Below, piece after piece: positions 24,568 to 35,550 of a DNA stretch of 64,000 nt; the stretch's first letter is position 1, and every line of letters starts with the position of its first letter. The DNA is from Eumeta japonica (Eukaryota > Arthropoda > Insecta > Lepidoptera > Psychidae), in the NCBI GenBank assembly GCA_005406025.1, contig BGZK01000711.1, positions 1-64,000 of the forward strand. Direction: 5' to 3'. Under the pieces are notes generated by a model. It saw only the letters and a list, made by a program, of their open reading frames with translations. It was not told the origin of the DNA and did no database searches. Position numbers and translations under genes: made by a program.

Positions 24568-24952
24568 TGTGACAGTCCAGAAATCGGCCGGCCGACACCA
24601 GCCGGCGATCTCGTGAAGAGCGACATATGTATCGCCGGCATCGGTGGCCGATAACCCCGCGTATTAGTAACGTACCGAGACGTGCAGAAGGTTATCGAAG
24701 TTCGATGTTTTTACTGAACCCTCAAGGCTGTGAGCGATGAGTCGTGTTTGTTAGATGGATCGCTGCTCTGGAAGTAAACAGTCCTGCCGTCGTTCCGTAC
24801 AAGACGCTTAGCGGTGAGCCGTCTAGAAGGCTAGCACTTGTCGGTTTGTGCTTGATGTGGTTCGAAGTGTGCTAGTATCTCGGTGTACGGACACATTACG
24901 TTCGACGTCTGAAATAAAGTTATTATGTGACTCATCAGCGGGCAGTCATCCA
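24568..24952 (+). mobile_element. Possible solo LTR
   Basis: A GC-rich stretch starts TGTGACAGTCCAGAAATC and runs to about ..GCAGTCATCCA. It carries GAAATAAAG, a polyadenylation signal, 40-45 bp before its end. Length and composition suit an insect LTR. No target duplication is visible and the right edge is uncertain, so it could also be another repeat or a non-coding exon. Confidence 0.35.
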
Positions 24953-25961
24953 AATAATAAGGTAATTTTATTGGTTTACATTAAATAAGACAAATATTTA
25001 CATAAGAATAATTAAATAAATTGAAAACAATATATTAAAGTTAGTAACAATAAATTAGTAATCATATTTCATTTAAAATCACGTCAAGTACTTACAATTG
25101 GGACAAATCTTATATAGTTTTAGCTTAATATTTTAAATATATTTTCAATTAAAAGTGAAGTCAGTTCATTTTTCGACTACTATTTTCGTTGCCACAATCT
25201 ATAAATCTGGTTTATAAATAGAAGACTGCAAGAAAATACGCAGTAAAAGTACATTGAGAGAAAATTTATTTCAAACGAAAGAAGAATCGTACGAGATCAA
25301 TAATACATTTTAACAGTAAATACATTTCTTTGAAGCACTACTTAAAGGTATTGGAGAGTTTCAAAATAAGCAGTTATTCCTAATAACGGTGGGTAATAGA
25401 AATTGAACCTCCGCACATTCAACGTCAATTAGAGAACGAATATTGAAATCACTGAAATGTAATAATGTAACCGATTTACATAGTATTTAGACGTTCGTTG
25501 TCTCTCGACACCAAAGCCTCTTGTGTAGTTAAGGATCGGGACGATTACACGACATTGTAATCAGTTAAATGCTAACGCTCGCAAATAACTGTTAAATTGT
25601 ACTAATTCCACTCGCATGTTATAGAAACGTACAAATGGAATTAGTGTAATGCTCTCTGGAAAGCGAAAACCGCATCAAAGACAAACGCGGGCACTCGCGA
25701 GTGATTTTGTTACCGTGACACGTGCTTAGCTACAAATTACGTAATCAAATATTCGAACGAGCACAAATACAGCTCATTGTATTTTCTGTATCTGTACTGT
25801 ACAGATGTGTAGCGTCTGTCTGTATATTAATTTTTGGAGTTTACTCCTTAAGAATCGATTTCATATTTAGGCCCGGGGTATGGAATTTTATGGGAATAAA
25901 ATCAAGTGTTAGATAAATGACGTTACGCTATCGTCACGGTTACTGAAATAAATAAATCGTC
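24953..25961. other. AT-rich intergenic DNA, nothing recognised
   Basis: No supported frame. Short frames near 25722 have no recognisable motif. Confidence 0.4.
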
Positions 25962-26390
25962 ATGGTTACTGTTTACATTTCAATCAATCAGAATGTGACA
26001 AATATAATAGATTTTCTCCACGAATCATTGTTAGTGTATACAGAAGGGGGTTCAAAACTATTGAAGAAACGTGACCATGAACTTCCACTTATACTTGGTG
26101 GAGATTTTAATATTGATTTTAATAAAGAAGATGGTTTCCGTTTAGTACAATTTCTGAAAGATGAACTGAACTTAGATTTAATTTCTGACAGAACACTAGG
26201 GACAACTAGATATGGTACAACTATTGATGCGATGTTTTCACGATTTATCACACATGTATCTTCCGACATTCATGTATCATATTTTAGTTACCATAAACCA
26301 ATTGTTTCAGTGTTTAATGATACCGCTATTGTTCCTGTCATAAACATTACGCAAGATAACGTCAATGATAGAGAAAATCAATCTTACTAA
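25962..26390 (+). CDS. Endonuclease/exonuclease/phosphatase-fold fragment from a mobile element
   Basis: An uninterrupted 142-residue frame contains LPLILGGDFNIDF at about residues 40-53, the GDFN box that holds a catalytic Asp and Asn in this nuclease fold. TTRYGTTIDAMF follows at about 80-92, the G-T-x-I-D box, and SYFSYHKPIVSVF at about 105-117, the S-x-H box. These are the last three motifs of the APE-like endonuclease found in LINEs and in Helentron/Helitron-type proteins, where it cuts target DNA. The N-terminal motif with the first catalytic Asn and Glu is missing, and the frame opens without a helicase or reverse transcriptase. It is therefore a fragment, not a host gene. That it has no stop codon suggests a recent insertion. 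Choosing between LINE and Helentron origin needs a database search. Confidence 0.6.
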   Translation: MVTVYISINQNVTNIIDFLHESLLVYTEGGSKLLKKRDHELPLILGGDFNIDFNKEDGFRLVQFLKDELNLDLISDRTLGTTRYGTTIDAMFSRFITHVSSDIHVSYFSYHKPIVSVFNDTAIVPVINITQDNVNDRENQSY

Positions 26391-26564
26391 AAATTTTATT
26401 GTATAACATAATTGTTTTCAATATTTTCTTAAATGACGAATTGTTTTACTATTAACATAAATAAATGAATTGTGTATTATGCTTTAAATAATATAATAGA
26501 TGCTTTCATTTACCATTATACTAATCTATATGTACGATATCATCTTAAAGCAGTAAACTCCATT

Positions 26565-26650
26565 CGTGCGTCGGAGCTGACACACTTTTTTTTTTGAAAA
26601 TTTCGTGATAAATGTTTGTTTCGTGATTAACTGACCCAGTTAATCACGAA
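26565..26650 (+). repeat. GTCGGAGCTGACAC motif and 14-bp hairpin
   Basis: GCGTCGGAGCTGACACAC is followed by a T run. At 26620-26650 lies the perfect stem TTCGTGATTAACTG / CAGTTAATCACGAA with a 3-base loop ACC. The placement about 180 bp after the endonuclease-like frame fits a terminal hairpin of the same element. Confidence 0.5.
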
Positions 26651-27097
26651 ATTTTAAAAATCTGCCCATTTTTAAAATTCATGTCTATCTGCCTGTATGT
26701 CCTATAATAACTCAAGAACGGCTTAACCGATAGTGATGAAAATTCACAAAAAAAGCATGTGCTTGTGTACGTGATAGGCTATCGGTCTTTTCGTTTGTGT
26801 CTGTCTATATATCTTTGTATAACTTAAGAACGGTTTGAGCGATCGTGATGAAAATTAATATACAGTAAGAATGTATGATTTTAGAAACGATTGGGTATTG
26901 TCTGTATGACTGTTTATGTGTGTGTATGTTCTTTCAAAAAAAACTTACAAGAAGTTTCACAGTAAGAACATGCGATTGCGCAATTTCGTTAAAAATAATA
27001 TTGTGAGTCATAAATTTGTTGGGAAGTAGGGTGTAAATCTTTAAAACTACTGACCCGATGGTGAAGCTTTTGTCATTAATTATTCTGAGTACTTTAA

Positions 27098-27445
27098 AGG
27101 AACATAACCATACTACGTGACCCGTTCACCGGCGGCCGAGGGAAGGGGGGGGTTCTTCAAAATACCACGCTTAGTCACACACAGAACGGGAGGGGGGGCT
27201 TAAGGCTTCGGCAAGATTATATATTCTATTTGTACTAAAACGTTAAGTACCTGTTACAATATGTTTTTATACAAGTATTTCCTCCTTCATTACATAAACT
27301 TTCTGTTAGCAAAAAATGATTTATAATCATTTTTATGAATTACTACGTGAAAACTAGAGAGGGGTCTGGGCATATACTACGGTTGGACACCGAGTGGTGG
27401 GGTAAAAATTGTAAAATATGGGTCATGTAGTATGGGTATGTTCCC
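27098..27445. mobile_element. MITE, PIF/Harbinger-like
   Basis: Inverted ends of about 26 bp: AGGAACATAACCATACTACG at the left, and the complement of the right end begins GGGAACATACCCATACTACA. Both run on into TGACCC. The element is flanked on both sides by TAA (27095-27097 and 27446-27448), the 3-bp target duplication usual for PIF/Harbinger. It is 348 bp with no coding region and two G runs inside. Confidence 0.8.
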
Positions 27446-27448
27446 TAA

Positions 27449-28185
27449 GCTATTTTTAATTCTAATAGGGATGTATTTTCAACAAGAAACCTCAATAACA
27501 GTTATTCAAATAAAATAAAACAGACATTTGGTTGATTTATTGGCGTGCGCGGACTAAACAGTTTAAAATAAGGAAATAAAATATATATATTAAAAATAAC
27601 CTTTAATAGCTGTACGGAAAAATCCACGACTTAAATCAATGTTTAATATTTTTGCTGTAGACACGGTCTTATTTCAAAAGTGAAAAAGATATGTACCAAA
27701 TGAAGTTTGAACATAGTTTTCAAGTACAATTTGTATATTATTATAAAAACAAATAGTATGATTAATATGAAGCGGTAGAGGCACGGGTCTTAAAGACCAA
27801 TGAGTTTTTAACTTACGACGTTGTAAACACACACTGTGTGTCGGAGATTACGTTAAGCTGTTGGTCGCGGACGGCGTCGTCGCGTTGCTGGCGACAGCCC
27901 TTAACAGCCCCAAACGCGCACTGAGCACGCGAAGGCTTAAGGCTTGAACCCCTCAGTCTGAAATAAGAAGATTGTGGGGGAGTATGGCATTACAGTCGGG
28001 TAAATAAACCCTGATACATGCAAATTTTGTGGATAACAAGTTTGCTTTTTACAGTATATTCATTGATAGAGTGGTTTGTTAAATAATGCGAAATGAAAAA
28101 AATGGCGAAAAGTAATTTCATATACTATGAACTTTCCATATTCCAATTCAAGCACTACGAAATTACTGAAATTATAAGCCGGAAC
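27449..28185. other. Intergenic DNA, nothing recognised
   Basis: A CG-containing patch at about 27836-27930 stands out from AT-rich flanks. No feature can be supported. Confidence 0.35.
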
Positions 28186-29265
28186 CATAGATGTATAAAA
28201 AGAGAAGAGGGACAGTCGCTTACTATTTTTACGTCTAAAAATGGCTCAGACTGTAGTCGGTGTCTCCGTCTACATTTTACGGTCCCATTTTGCAGCGGGA
28301 AACTAAAAGACGGGAAGTAACGTTATTAACGTAAAGTTCATGTTTAACTGCAAAGAGAACAAGTAACGATCATTTGTTACTGGAAAATAATAAATCCTAT
28401 TTTTTTTACAATTTACACATGCTGTTCTAAAACAAGATATCAGTGGAGTGGTTTAATATTAGTTTAATTTTTTATTATTGTTTTTTGATTGAACGTATGA
28501 AAAGAACCAGAGTATATTTTTCTTCATAATACGACTTAATGCAGTAATCACCTAAGATTAAAATTCATATGAATCTTTAATTTCATAATATCGGTTAACG
28601 TATACATGAAAGAACTTAAAAATTTCTAAGGTGTATATATAAAACTTTCTTATTATTTATGTAATAAAATAAAATGCCGATTAATTAAACATAAACATAT
28701 TTATGATGAGTGTGATACTTATATACAATTTACTAAAAACAAATTCAAATATAATAAACATAATTATTTTTATTGAATAGGTTTAATCTATTGCATGATT
28801 TCCCTTTAGAGGTAATTATAAAATTTGTGTAAATATAAAACAAATAAATAAAAAAAAAAGGCGACTCCATTAGTGTAAGAACAGAATATTGTTATACGAT
28901 CTAATAATGTACCAACGCAAGAAGTACGAGACCGGTGTTGCTTAGGTCTATTTCTTTTAAGTCTGTTTATATCTCGGCTTTTCGATGCTACTTTAAATGA
29001 AGAAGTACAAAATACTCTATTGAATGCTCATTATAATACATGATTGAGCAGCTATTATAAATAAACTAAATGTTGCTTATCAAAATAAGAAGTCCCATCC
29101 TTCTTCATGAGCTTCACGTGCAGTGCATTTTTATCAAAGCACTTCGCCATGTAGCGGAGGGCACACGGACTACACTGCGCGCAGAGCGCTGAACTGTGTC
29201 TCAGCACTCGTTCACGGCGGCCGTTCTTGAGCGCGGACTGCGCACCTTCTCTCTTTAAAGATCAA
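28186..29265 (-). mobile_element. THAP-type DNA transposon, copy B (inverted, uninterrupted)
   Basis: The complement matches 1848-3621 without the LTR. Shared blocks include AACGTAAAGTTCATGTTTAA, CAGTGGAGTGGTTTAATATTAG and the region with ACCGGTGTTGCT. The ends are imperfect inverted repeats: GATGTATAAAAAGAGAAGAG at the left, and the complement of the right end begins GATCTTTAAAGAGAGAAGGT. A short frame near the right end begins M-A-K-C on the minus strand and stops after about 31 codons. The two copies lie about 25 kb apart in opposite orientation. Confidence 0.65.
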
Positions 29266-29797
29266 TTACCTAAACGAAATTAAATTTGATCACATGATAG
29301 TTCGTATAACGCAAGGATTTTTGGGATAACTGAGAATAAGTAAGAATTTTTGGAAATTCAGTTTTATCAGAGTAAATGGAGGTTGATTTTTGTATGAGAC
29401 TTTTTATAGAGCGAGTTACGATTATGTTTGGTGTAAATAGCGCTTATTAAAACTGGCGAGACGCATCTTTCACAATCAAGCGGACGGGAAGGGGGAGTAG
29501 AGTCTTACAATGTATAAAAATGAGTACGCATTTTGTTAGTGTAATTTGTGTGCCTTTACCATTCATCCGATTACTATAAGACCGACGATATGTGGTGCTT
29601 GTAAACGGAAAGGTCTCTCAAAAACGAACGAACCATTGTATATTAGTTTGCATATTTCTACAATTGAACCAAATTACTGAACGGAATTCTAAAAATAATT
29701 TCATGAATAAAAAGCTCCTTGAGTAAACTAGACTATTAACATTTCGCCCTGGCGTCATCTGCATATCTTTAGTATAGCATATCCTAAAAATTCTCTC

Positions 29798-29848
29798 ATT
29801 TATAGAAAGCTACGCTATCACCGAGTGATAGTGTAGCTTTCCATAAAT
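29798..29848. repeat. 24-bp stem hairpin
   Basis: ATTTATAGAAAGCTACGCTA.. at 29798-29821 pairs with 29825-29848 with only two mismatches and the 3-base loop CGA. It sits just left of the GATCG-rich array and may be the terminal hairpin of an unclassified element. Confidence 0.75.
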
Positions 29849-29876
29849 GATTGAAAAGCCTAAATTTTATTTGATA

Positions 29877-30195
29877 CTAGCCCCGTACAAATCGGAACCG
29901 TGATTGGTATCGAAACAAAAATTGTAAACGTAACGAAGGTAAGAATCGAGACCCGGAGAGATCAAAATCGAAGACGGAACCAAGGTTAGGATCGAGTGTG
30001 AGACTAAAAACAGAATACCGAGATCAGAATTCAAAACGGGACTAGAGTCGTCATTTACTCAGACCGAGGTCGAGTTCGCAATCAAAGGCGGGACCGCGAC
30101 TGGAATCGTGATTAGGATCGGAATCGACCGATACAAAAGATGAAGGAATTCATTCTATGGCCACGCGGACGGAGCCGCGGGCGGAAGCTAGTCTA
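29877..30195 (+). repeat. GATCG-rich array ending in GC core
   Basis: Loose GGAATCGAGA-like units lead into CCACGCGGACGGAGCCGCGG and GCGGAAGCTAGTC. This is one of the clearest copies of the two-part moth repeat. Confidence 0.65.
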
Positions 30196-30906
30196 GTGTT
30201 AAATCGTCTCGATGATCTGAATTTAGGCACCATAGATGAAGTTCAAATATAAATAAAATAAATTGTAGTCAGTAAAATGGTATATCGAATAGATATGATC
30301 ATGCGTCTTTATAAAAAAATAACTTCTTTACTACATTCCAAGAAACTACAGTTGTTAAAAGAAGTTTTGAGAAAAGATGTATTGAATTTTCTTTTAGTGG
30401 TGTTAAAACACAACCCTAATAACAGCTCACAGTCTGATTCTTATTAAACGACGCTCCGTACGATTTCTCGGAAGCTCTTTACAAAATTCTTCTTAAAAAG
30501 GAGATTATTTTTATTTGAACGCATGGTCTTAAACTTCATTTTCCCATTAATAAATTATTAACAGAGATCTACTCAATCTTTCTTTTTTCTGGGAAAAATG
30601 GCTCGAGTGTCGTTATAATCTAAAGAGTATTACGCCGTTGCGCCCTCTACCGACATCAGAAAAGATACACAAAGGAATAATTAGCGTTATATAAATTTCT
30701 TTTGTACAAAAATATTGGGAATATTAGACCCTCCTTCTGATTTTACGTCAGACGCGCTGTCAGTGTGTGGCGGGCCACTTACATAAACAATATTTAAAAA
30801 GGAATCGCTGCATTTGATACTCTTTGGCCGTTGAATACGGTTTGTTTAATCACACAATTATTTTTACATTGTGGTATCATTTTAAAAATTGCGTGTCTTC
30901 ATCACC
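30196..30906. other. Flank upstream of mariner
   Basis: AT-rich. It should contain the left terminal repeat of the mariner but I could not identify it. Confidence 0.35.
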
Positions 30907-31811
30907 ATGGACTTAAGTCGTGAAAATTTTGATTGTATGATTTTCTAAGGTTATAAGTGTAGTTTGACAGCTCAGCAGAGCCTCAATCGGCTTCGAACTG
31001 CTTTTGGTGATGAAGCACCATGCACGAGAACTCTTTATAACTTGTTTGCAGAATTCAAGCGCAGTCGTGTCAATCTCAGTAACGAATTTCGTGATGGGCG
31101 CTGTGAACAACAAAAACATCGATGCTGTGCGCCGTATGATCGAAACAGACAGGCGCGCGACCTACCACGGAATTTCATCCTTTGACATAGGCATGAATCA
31201 AATGAAATCAGTCCTACACAAACATTTAGGTATGAAAAAGATGTACTCGCTGTGGATCTCTCACTATTTGGATGAGACTCAAAAAACGGACTGCGTCACT
31301 TGGTGCAACGCCGTGCTCATCAGATTCAAAGAAGGGGTGTCAAATTTAGTGTAGGATATAGGAACAGGTAATGAAACTTGGATTTATTGCTACAACACGA
31401 AAAAAAAAGCAGCGATCGACCGTATGGATCTATCGAGATGAGCCAAAACCAACCAAAGTAACGCGCGAGCGAAGTGTCTCTGAGCAGGTGATTGCTTCTG
31501 TTTTTATTGAAATTAGACACGTGGCTACTGTTGCTTCGGAGAATTGTCGTATCGCGAGGGATTGGTGCACGCCATGAGTTTGCCCGAAGTCACGACGTGC
31601 TGACCTGCGCCTTGTGAATGTTTGCTGTTCGTAAAAATTAATTTGGCAATTACGCGGTCAACGATTTTTATCACCAGAAGAGGCTATCGAAGAGTATGAA
31701 AAACAGGTTTCCGAGGTCACCAGGGAGAAGTGTCGTAAACGTTTTCAAAATTGCTTTATTCCTATTAAAAAGTGCATTTATTCTAGCGGAGAATATTTAG
31801 AGACACACTAA
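30907..31811 (+). pseudogene. Mariner transposase, frameshifted and internally deleted
   Basis: The frame starts MDLSRENFDCMIF at 30907. After shifts it gives FGDEAPCTRTLYNLF (helix-turn-helix region), KNIDAVRRMIETDRRATYHG, LHKHLGMKKMYSLWISHYL and CNAVLIRFKEGVSNLV, all mariner-type DNA-binding and linker motifs. The first catalytic block reads TGNETW instead of TGDETW, and a stop lies five codons before it (position 31351). The second and third catalytic blocks (HDNA and SPDLAP..D) are missing through a deletion near 31570-31650. The C-terminus resumes as RFLSPEEAIEEYEKQ and ends at 31811. It is a dead element with normal order of domains. Confidence 0.85.
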
Positions 31812-31873
31812 ATTCATTTTTAACCATTCTTAGTAATCATTTCACCCTTATTCCAGAAATATTTCATTGCGCC

Positions 31874-32885
31874 TTTCGTATCGCTGGCTAGAAGACACTA
31901 AAGAGAAACTAGCAAGCATCAATTTAACTTTTACTAGTAATATACTCATAAATGTGCAGTTTATTTTTACCTGGGTAAATTCTTAAAACAAAAAAAAATT
32001 GGTTGCCTGTAAAGTCGGTATACGGGCGAAAGTTTTACGTGACAACGACTTTGAGTGGTAAAATCATTTTAATGTGAATATTCATTCGTATAGTAGGAAG
32101 AAGGATGAAATAATAGTAACAATTTAAAACATTTATTTATACAAAGAATTATATTTAAAACATTAATTTATACAAAGAATCTCGCACTGAATTTCATATT
32201 AACAAAATTTTATTTTACCTTTACACATACCTACGTATTTATATACAAATATACATACAATAACTTGCAATACATTTCGCTCTTAGGCGGGCTAACTGTG
32301 CTCGAGTGGAAGGGACGCGTGCCTTCACTTTTTATGTCTGTCTCTCTCGCTCTTAGGCGGGCTAACCATGCCCGAGTGGAAGGGACGCGTGCCTCTCACT
32401 CGCTCTCATTGTGAGCGCATAACGTGAGCGGAGCGTAACGCAGTTTCTTGAAGTGTCACCCGGCAAACCAATTTATAAGACGTTGTCACGTCAAAAGCGC
32501 TCGACTCCGTGGACAACTAAGGCATAGCTTGTTTTGTATTCAAGTCACGTAAGCACTGACAGCTTAAAAAAATTATGCAATGTTTTCCGACGCGAAAGTT
32601 CATGATCTATCTTGCATTAGCTGGCGCATTAAATGTTGAACCGCGCAAAAAGTGTCTACTATCTCAACGAATACTCTTAAAATATTCTTCGCTGAAATCA
32701 CGACAGAGGTCGCCCTAGCGACCGCCGTGACATTGGCCCGAGAAAGTACTAGTCGGGCCGGGGTAAGATTTTGAAGTGGTTTAATCTGATACATCGTTCG
32801 TAAGCCTGATACAGTGTTTACAGATGAGAATGGATCCGGATCGTGCACAAATAACAAAAATGAAATAATAAAATTAAATAACCAA
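31874..32885. mobile_element. Dispersed element, copy B, with nested insertion
   Basis: Matches 4362-4935 in the same orientation, split by an insert at about 31994-32493. It begins about 60 bp after the end of the mariner transposase. The left block ends GGGTAAATTCTTAAAACAAA, and the right block resumes GCGCTCGACTCCGTGGACAA. Confidence 0.65.
31994..32493. mobile_element. Non-autonomous DNA element inserted in copy B
   Basis: Absent from copy A at about 4488. Near the left edge is GTTTTACGTGACAACG (about 32032) and near the right edge CGTTGTCACGTCAAAA, which are inverted with respect to each other. Inside, a 46-bp unit with CTTAGGCGGGCTAAC and GAGTGGAAGGGACGCGTGCC occurs twice about 70 bp apart (32278 and 32348). 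An AAAACATTTATTTATACAAAG unit is also doubled near 32130. No coding region. Class not determined. Confidence 0.6.
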
Positions 32886-34740
32886 TTTACCATAAATATG
32901 AATTGATAAAATCAAACAAGTCAACAATTATACGTAAATAGTCAAATGAAACGATAATTCACATCTCACCAAACTAATTATAAATAAACCGATCATCCAC
33001 ATCATACCCTACCAATCAAACCATCGATACTTCACCTAATCGCCTAACTACAAATATACAAATGTCACAGCTATTTCTATTCATAAATTCAATCATAATC
33101 ATATCCAATAATATAACTCATGATATTAATAATAAATGATTACACATAACGTGTAGTAATATGTATATAAATTTACAATAAAATCTGAACTTTATTATTT
33201 TCGGACAGCCAAAACAGAGCCAACTTCTTAGTAGTATAAATACCAGTTTCTTTTTATACATCTGTGAGTGTTAGATGTACCGTGTAAGTTCGTTTTCTTT
33301 TTATGAATGGTCGAGGATAGTTTTTTAAACAACTGCACAGGTCCATGACAATTTATGTGAGCTCTAAACTTGTCTCTATTTGAATGATTTATTTTTTTGT
33401 ACTTAAGAAAACGAATGAGCTGAACTAAAGATGTTCAAAACAAAAGACTGTTTATTATTATTATTCATTTTCAACGACACAAGCTCATTCAAAGAAATAA
33501 CTTACACTTTGTTTCTGTGAATTCGAAATATATTTAAGTTTTTTACAGACCTAAGAATCCATTTTATTACTCTTGTCCTTAAAAAGTCAATCATTTTAAA
33601 ACGTATCAAAAACGGTTGCTTCGTTCGAGAGATACTACTAGAGAGATACTATACTAAAGAAAAAAATCGAAAAAAGGATTTTTTTTCAGAATAACTTGTG
33701 GAATTGTTGATGGATTGATTTTCAGATTGATTTTTCTGTCAGATGCCAGACAGAAGTTCAAAATTTTGTATGATGTTGTAGTTGAAAAATAAAAAAAAAA
33801 TGTGTTTTGTTTTTAATGTATGTATATTTTTAACTAGATGACTTCAAAACGTATTTTTGAGCACGAAGAACTCAAAAAAGCAATAAAATCGATATTTTTA
33901 ACGTGATTTACTATTCCTTTATTTTTGAACACTAAACTCGAGAGTCGTAAGAAGTTTCACAGGTGGCTTGCAGGGTCGACAGTTTTTCGAATTTTCGAAC
34001 TCGAAAAGCTCAAAAACTCATAGACAATATTCTTAACTGAAGGAGCTCAAAGATATAATGATAAATATCTTAGCGGGCGGTTTTAGGAACGACCTGCAGA
34101 GTCAACCGTTTTACAGCTTTCTTTTTCTGAATTGACTATTGTTCGAGTTTTAGCAAGTTCCCGGTTAACGAACGACAAAGATATATTTACTCCATTACAT
34201 ACCATCTTAGATAGTGAAGTTGATATTCCTTTTAAAAAAGTGTTCTCTTTAGTTTATTTAATTAATAAAGAAAATTATTTAATGAAATAATTCGAAGTAA
34301 CTAGACGGTGTTGCTGTGTGAACAAATAAACGGCAGAAATACAGAAAACAAATGTATTTATAGATTCATACACTTACCACGCCAAAATTCAACAGTAAAT
34401 TTTGATAAGAAAAACAAACATCGAATAATATATGAGGCTGCACACATCGGATTGAACGCCACGCGGGCAAAAAAACTGAAAATATTTCAAACGCTATTTT
34501 CAAAATCGTTGCAACCGATACTAGCAAAGTAAAAGAAATCACGACAGATGTAGGACCGCAGATGGCCAACTGCGCAGCTCTCGGTGTAACGACGAATTCC
34601 TGTGCTGTGGGGAAATTTTCCATGGCAAATCCTAACGACATATTGAATTCTCATCATCTCGGATGCCTGATTTTGTCGCATGCGCGCGACAGCGACGTCG
34701 TGACAACCTCTTGTCTTTAACGTGGCACTGCATAGTTTAA
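32886..34740. other. AT-rich intergenic DNA, nothing recognised
   Basis: Frames near 34300-34680 are short and lack family motifs. No gene supported. Confidence 0.4.
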
Positions 34741-34860
34741 AGAATTCAAAATCGAAATATCCTTATTTCATAGGTAACAAAATAACACTTAAAATACGTC
34801 ATAATTTTTTGCGAACTTACACTTTCGAACGTAACAAAATGGAGGAACCAAATTTATAAC
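34741..34860 (-). repeat. Degenerate LINE 3' end
   Basis: GAATTCAAAATCGAAATATC then CCTTATTTCATAGGTAACAAA resembles GAATTCAAATTAAAATTAAA..CTTTATTTCATGAGTTACAAA at 21643-21700, the 3' end of the LINE fragment there. Confidence 0.45.
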
Positions 34861-35137
34861 AAAACGATCAAACTCAAAAACCAAATTTCAAAAACATGAA
34901 CATAATTTGCGTAAGTTTGTATCTGACAGACATGTACTCACAGCACGAGCGCAGGAGACTCGTATTCATCAATGACATGGGCAGTTTAATATATTTTTTT
35001 TCTTTCTGTTGTGAAACTTAATAAAAGATTAATATTTACTTTAGAATTAAAGTCCAAGAATTAAAGTATAGAAATTTACACAATATTACACAAAATTACA
35101 TAAAAATTTAAACAATTTTTCTATACAACAATAATAA

Positions 35138-35270
35138 TTATAATATAAACTCACGCCTACTTCCCAGAAGGGTCGGCAGAGACTACAGATTTCCACACGG
35201 TACGATGTTTGCATATCCCTCTTGCTTCGCTGACATCAATCAATCTTTTCCTGCGAGCTCGTCGGTTCCG
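35138..35270 (+). repeat. SINE-like dispersed repeat, copy 1
   Basis: TATAAACTCACGCCTACTTC then GGTCGGCAGAGACTACAG and TCGCTGACATCAATC. The same pattern occurs at 39228-39320 and 56817-56920, a widespread moth repeat. Confidence 0.55.
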
Positions 35271-35460
35271 CAGTGATATTGTACATAATAATTATCACAT
35301 TGTCGTATTCATCGAAACATGCTTACATTGCAATATTTGCGATCAGGATGTTATTGATTTGAGTGAATACATCGCTTACGGCACTGAGCATGAACGTTTT
35401 GAAACCTCTGGATTGGCCGGATCCAGATGTGGATACTTGTACGTATACGTCTGTCGGCCG
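35271..35460 (+). pseudogene. Possible LINE endonuclease start
   Basis: The open frame here reads NNYHIVVFIETCLHCNI, with an ET(W/C)L box like the glutamate-containing second motif of LINE endonucleases (usually LTETWL). It is followed by DVIDLSEYIAYGTEHERFET, which would match the F..Y.VYR.DR segment. Similarity is weak and the frame merges with the repeat to its left. Confidence 0.3.
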
Positions 35461-35550
35461 CCGCTAACCGACCTACAAAAACACCAGTGCTTCCGTAACA
35501 AAGCGAATACTGTTATGAATCGTAATGATGTTGATTTAACTCCTAGATAG

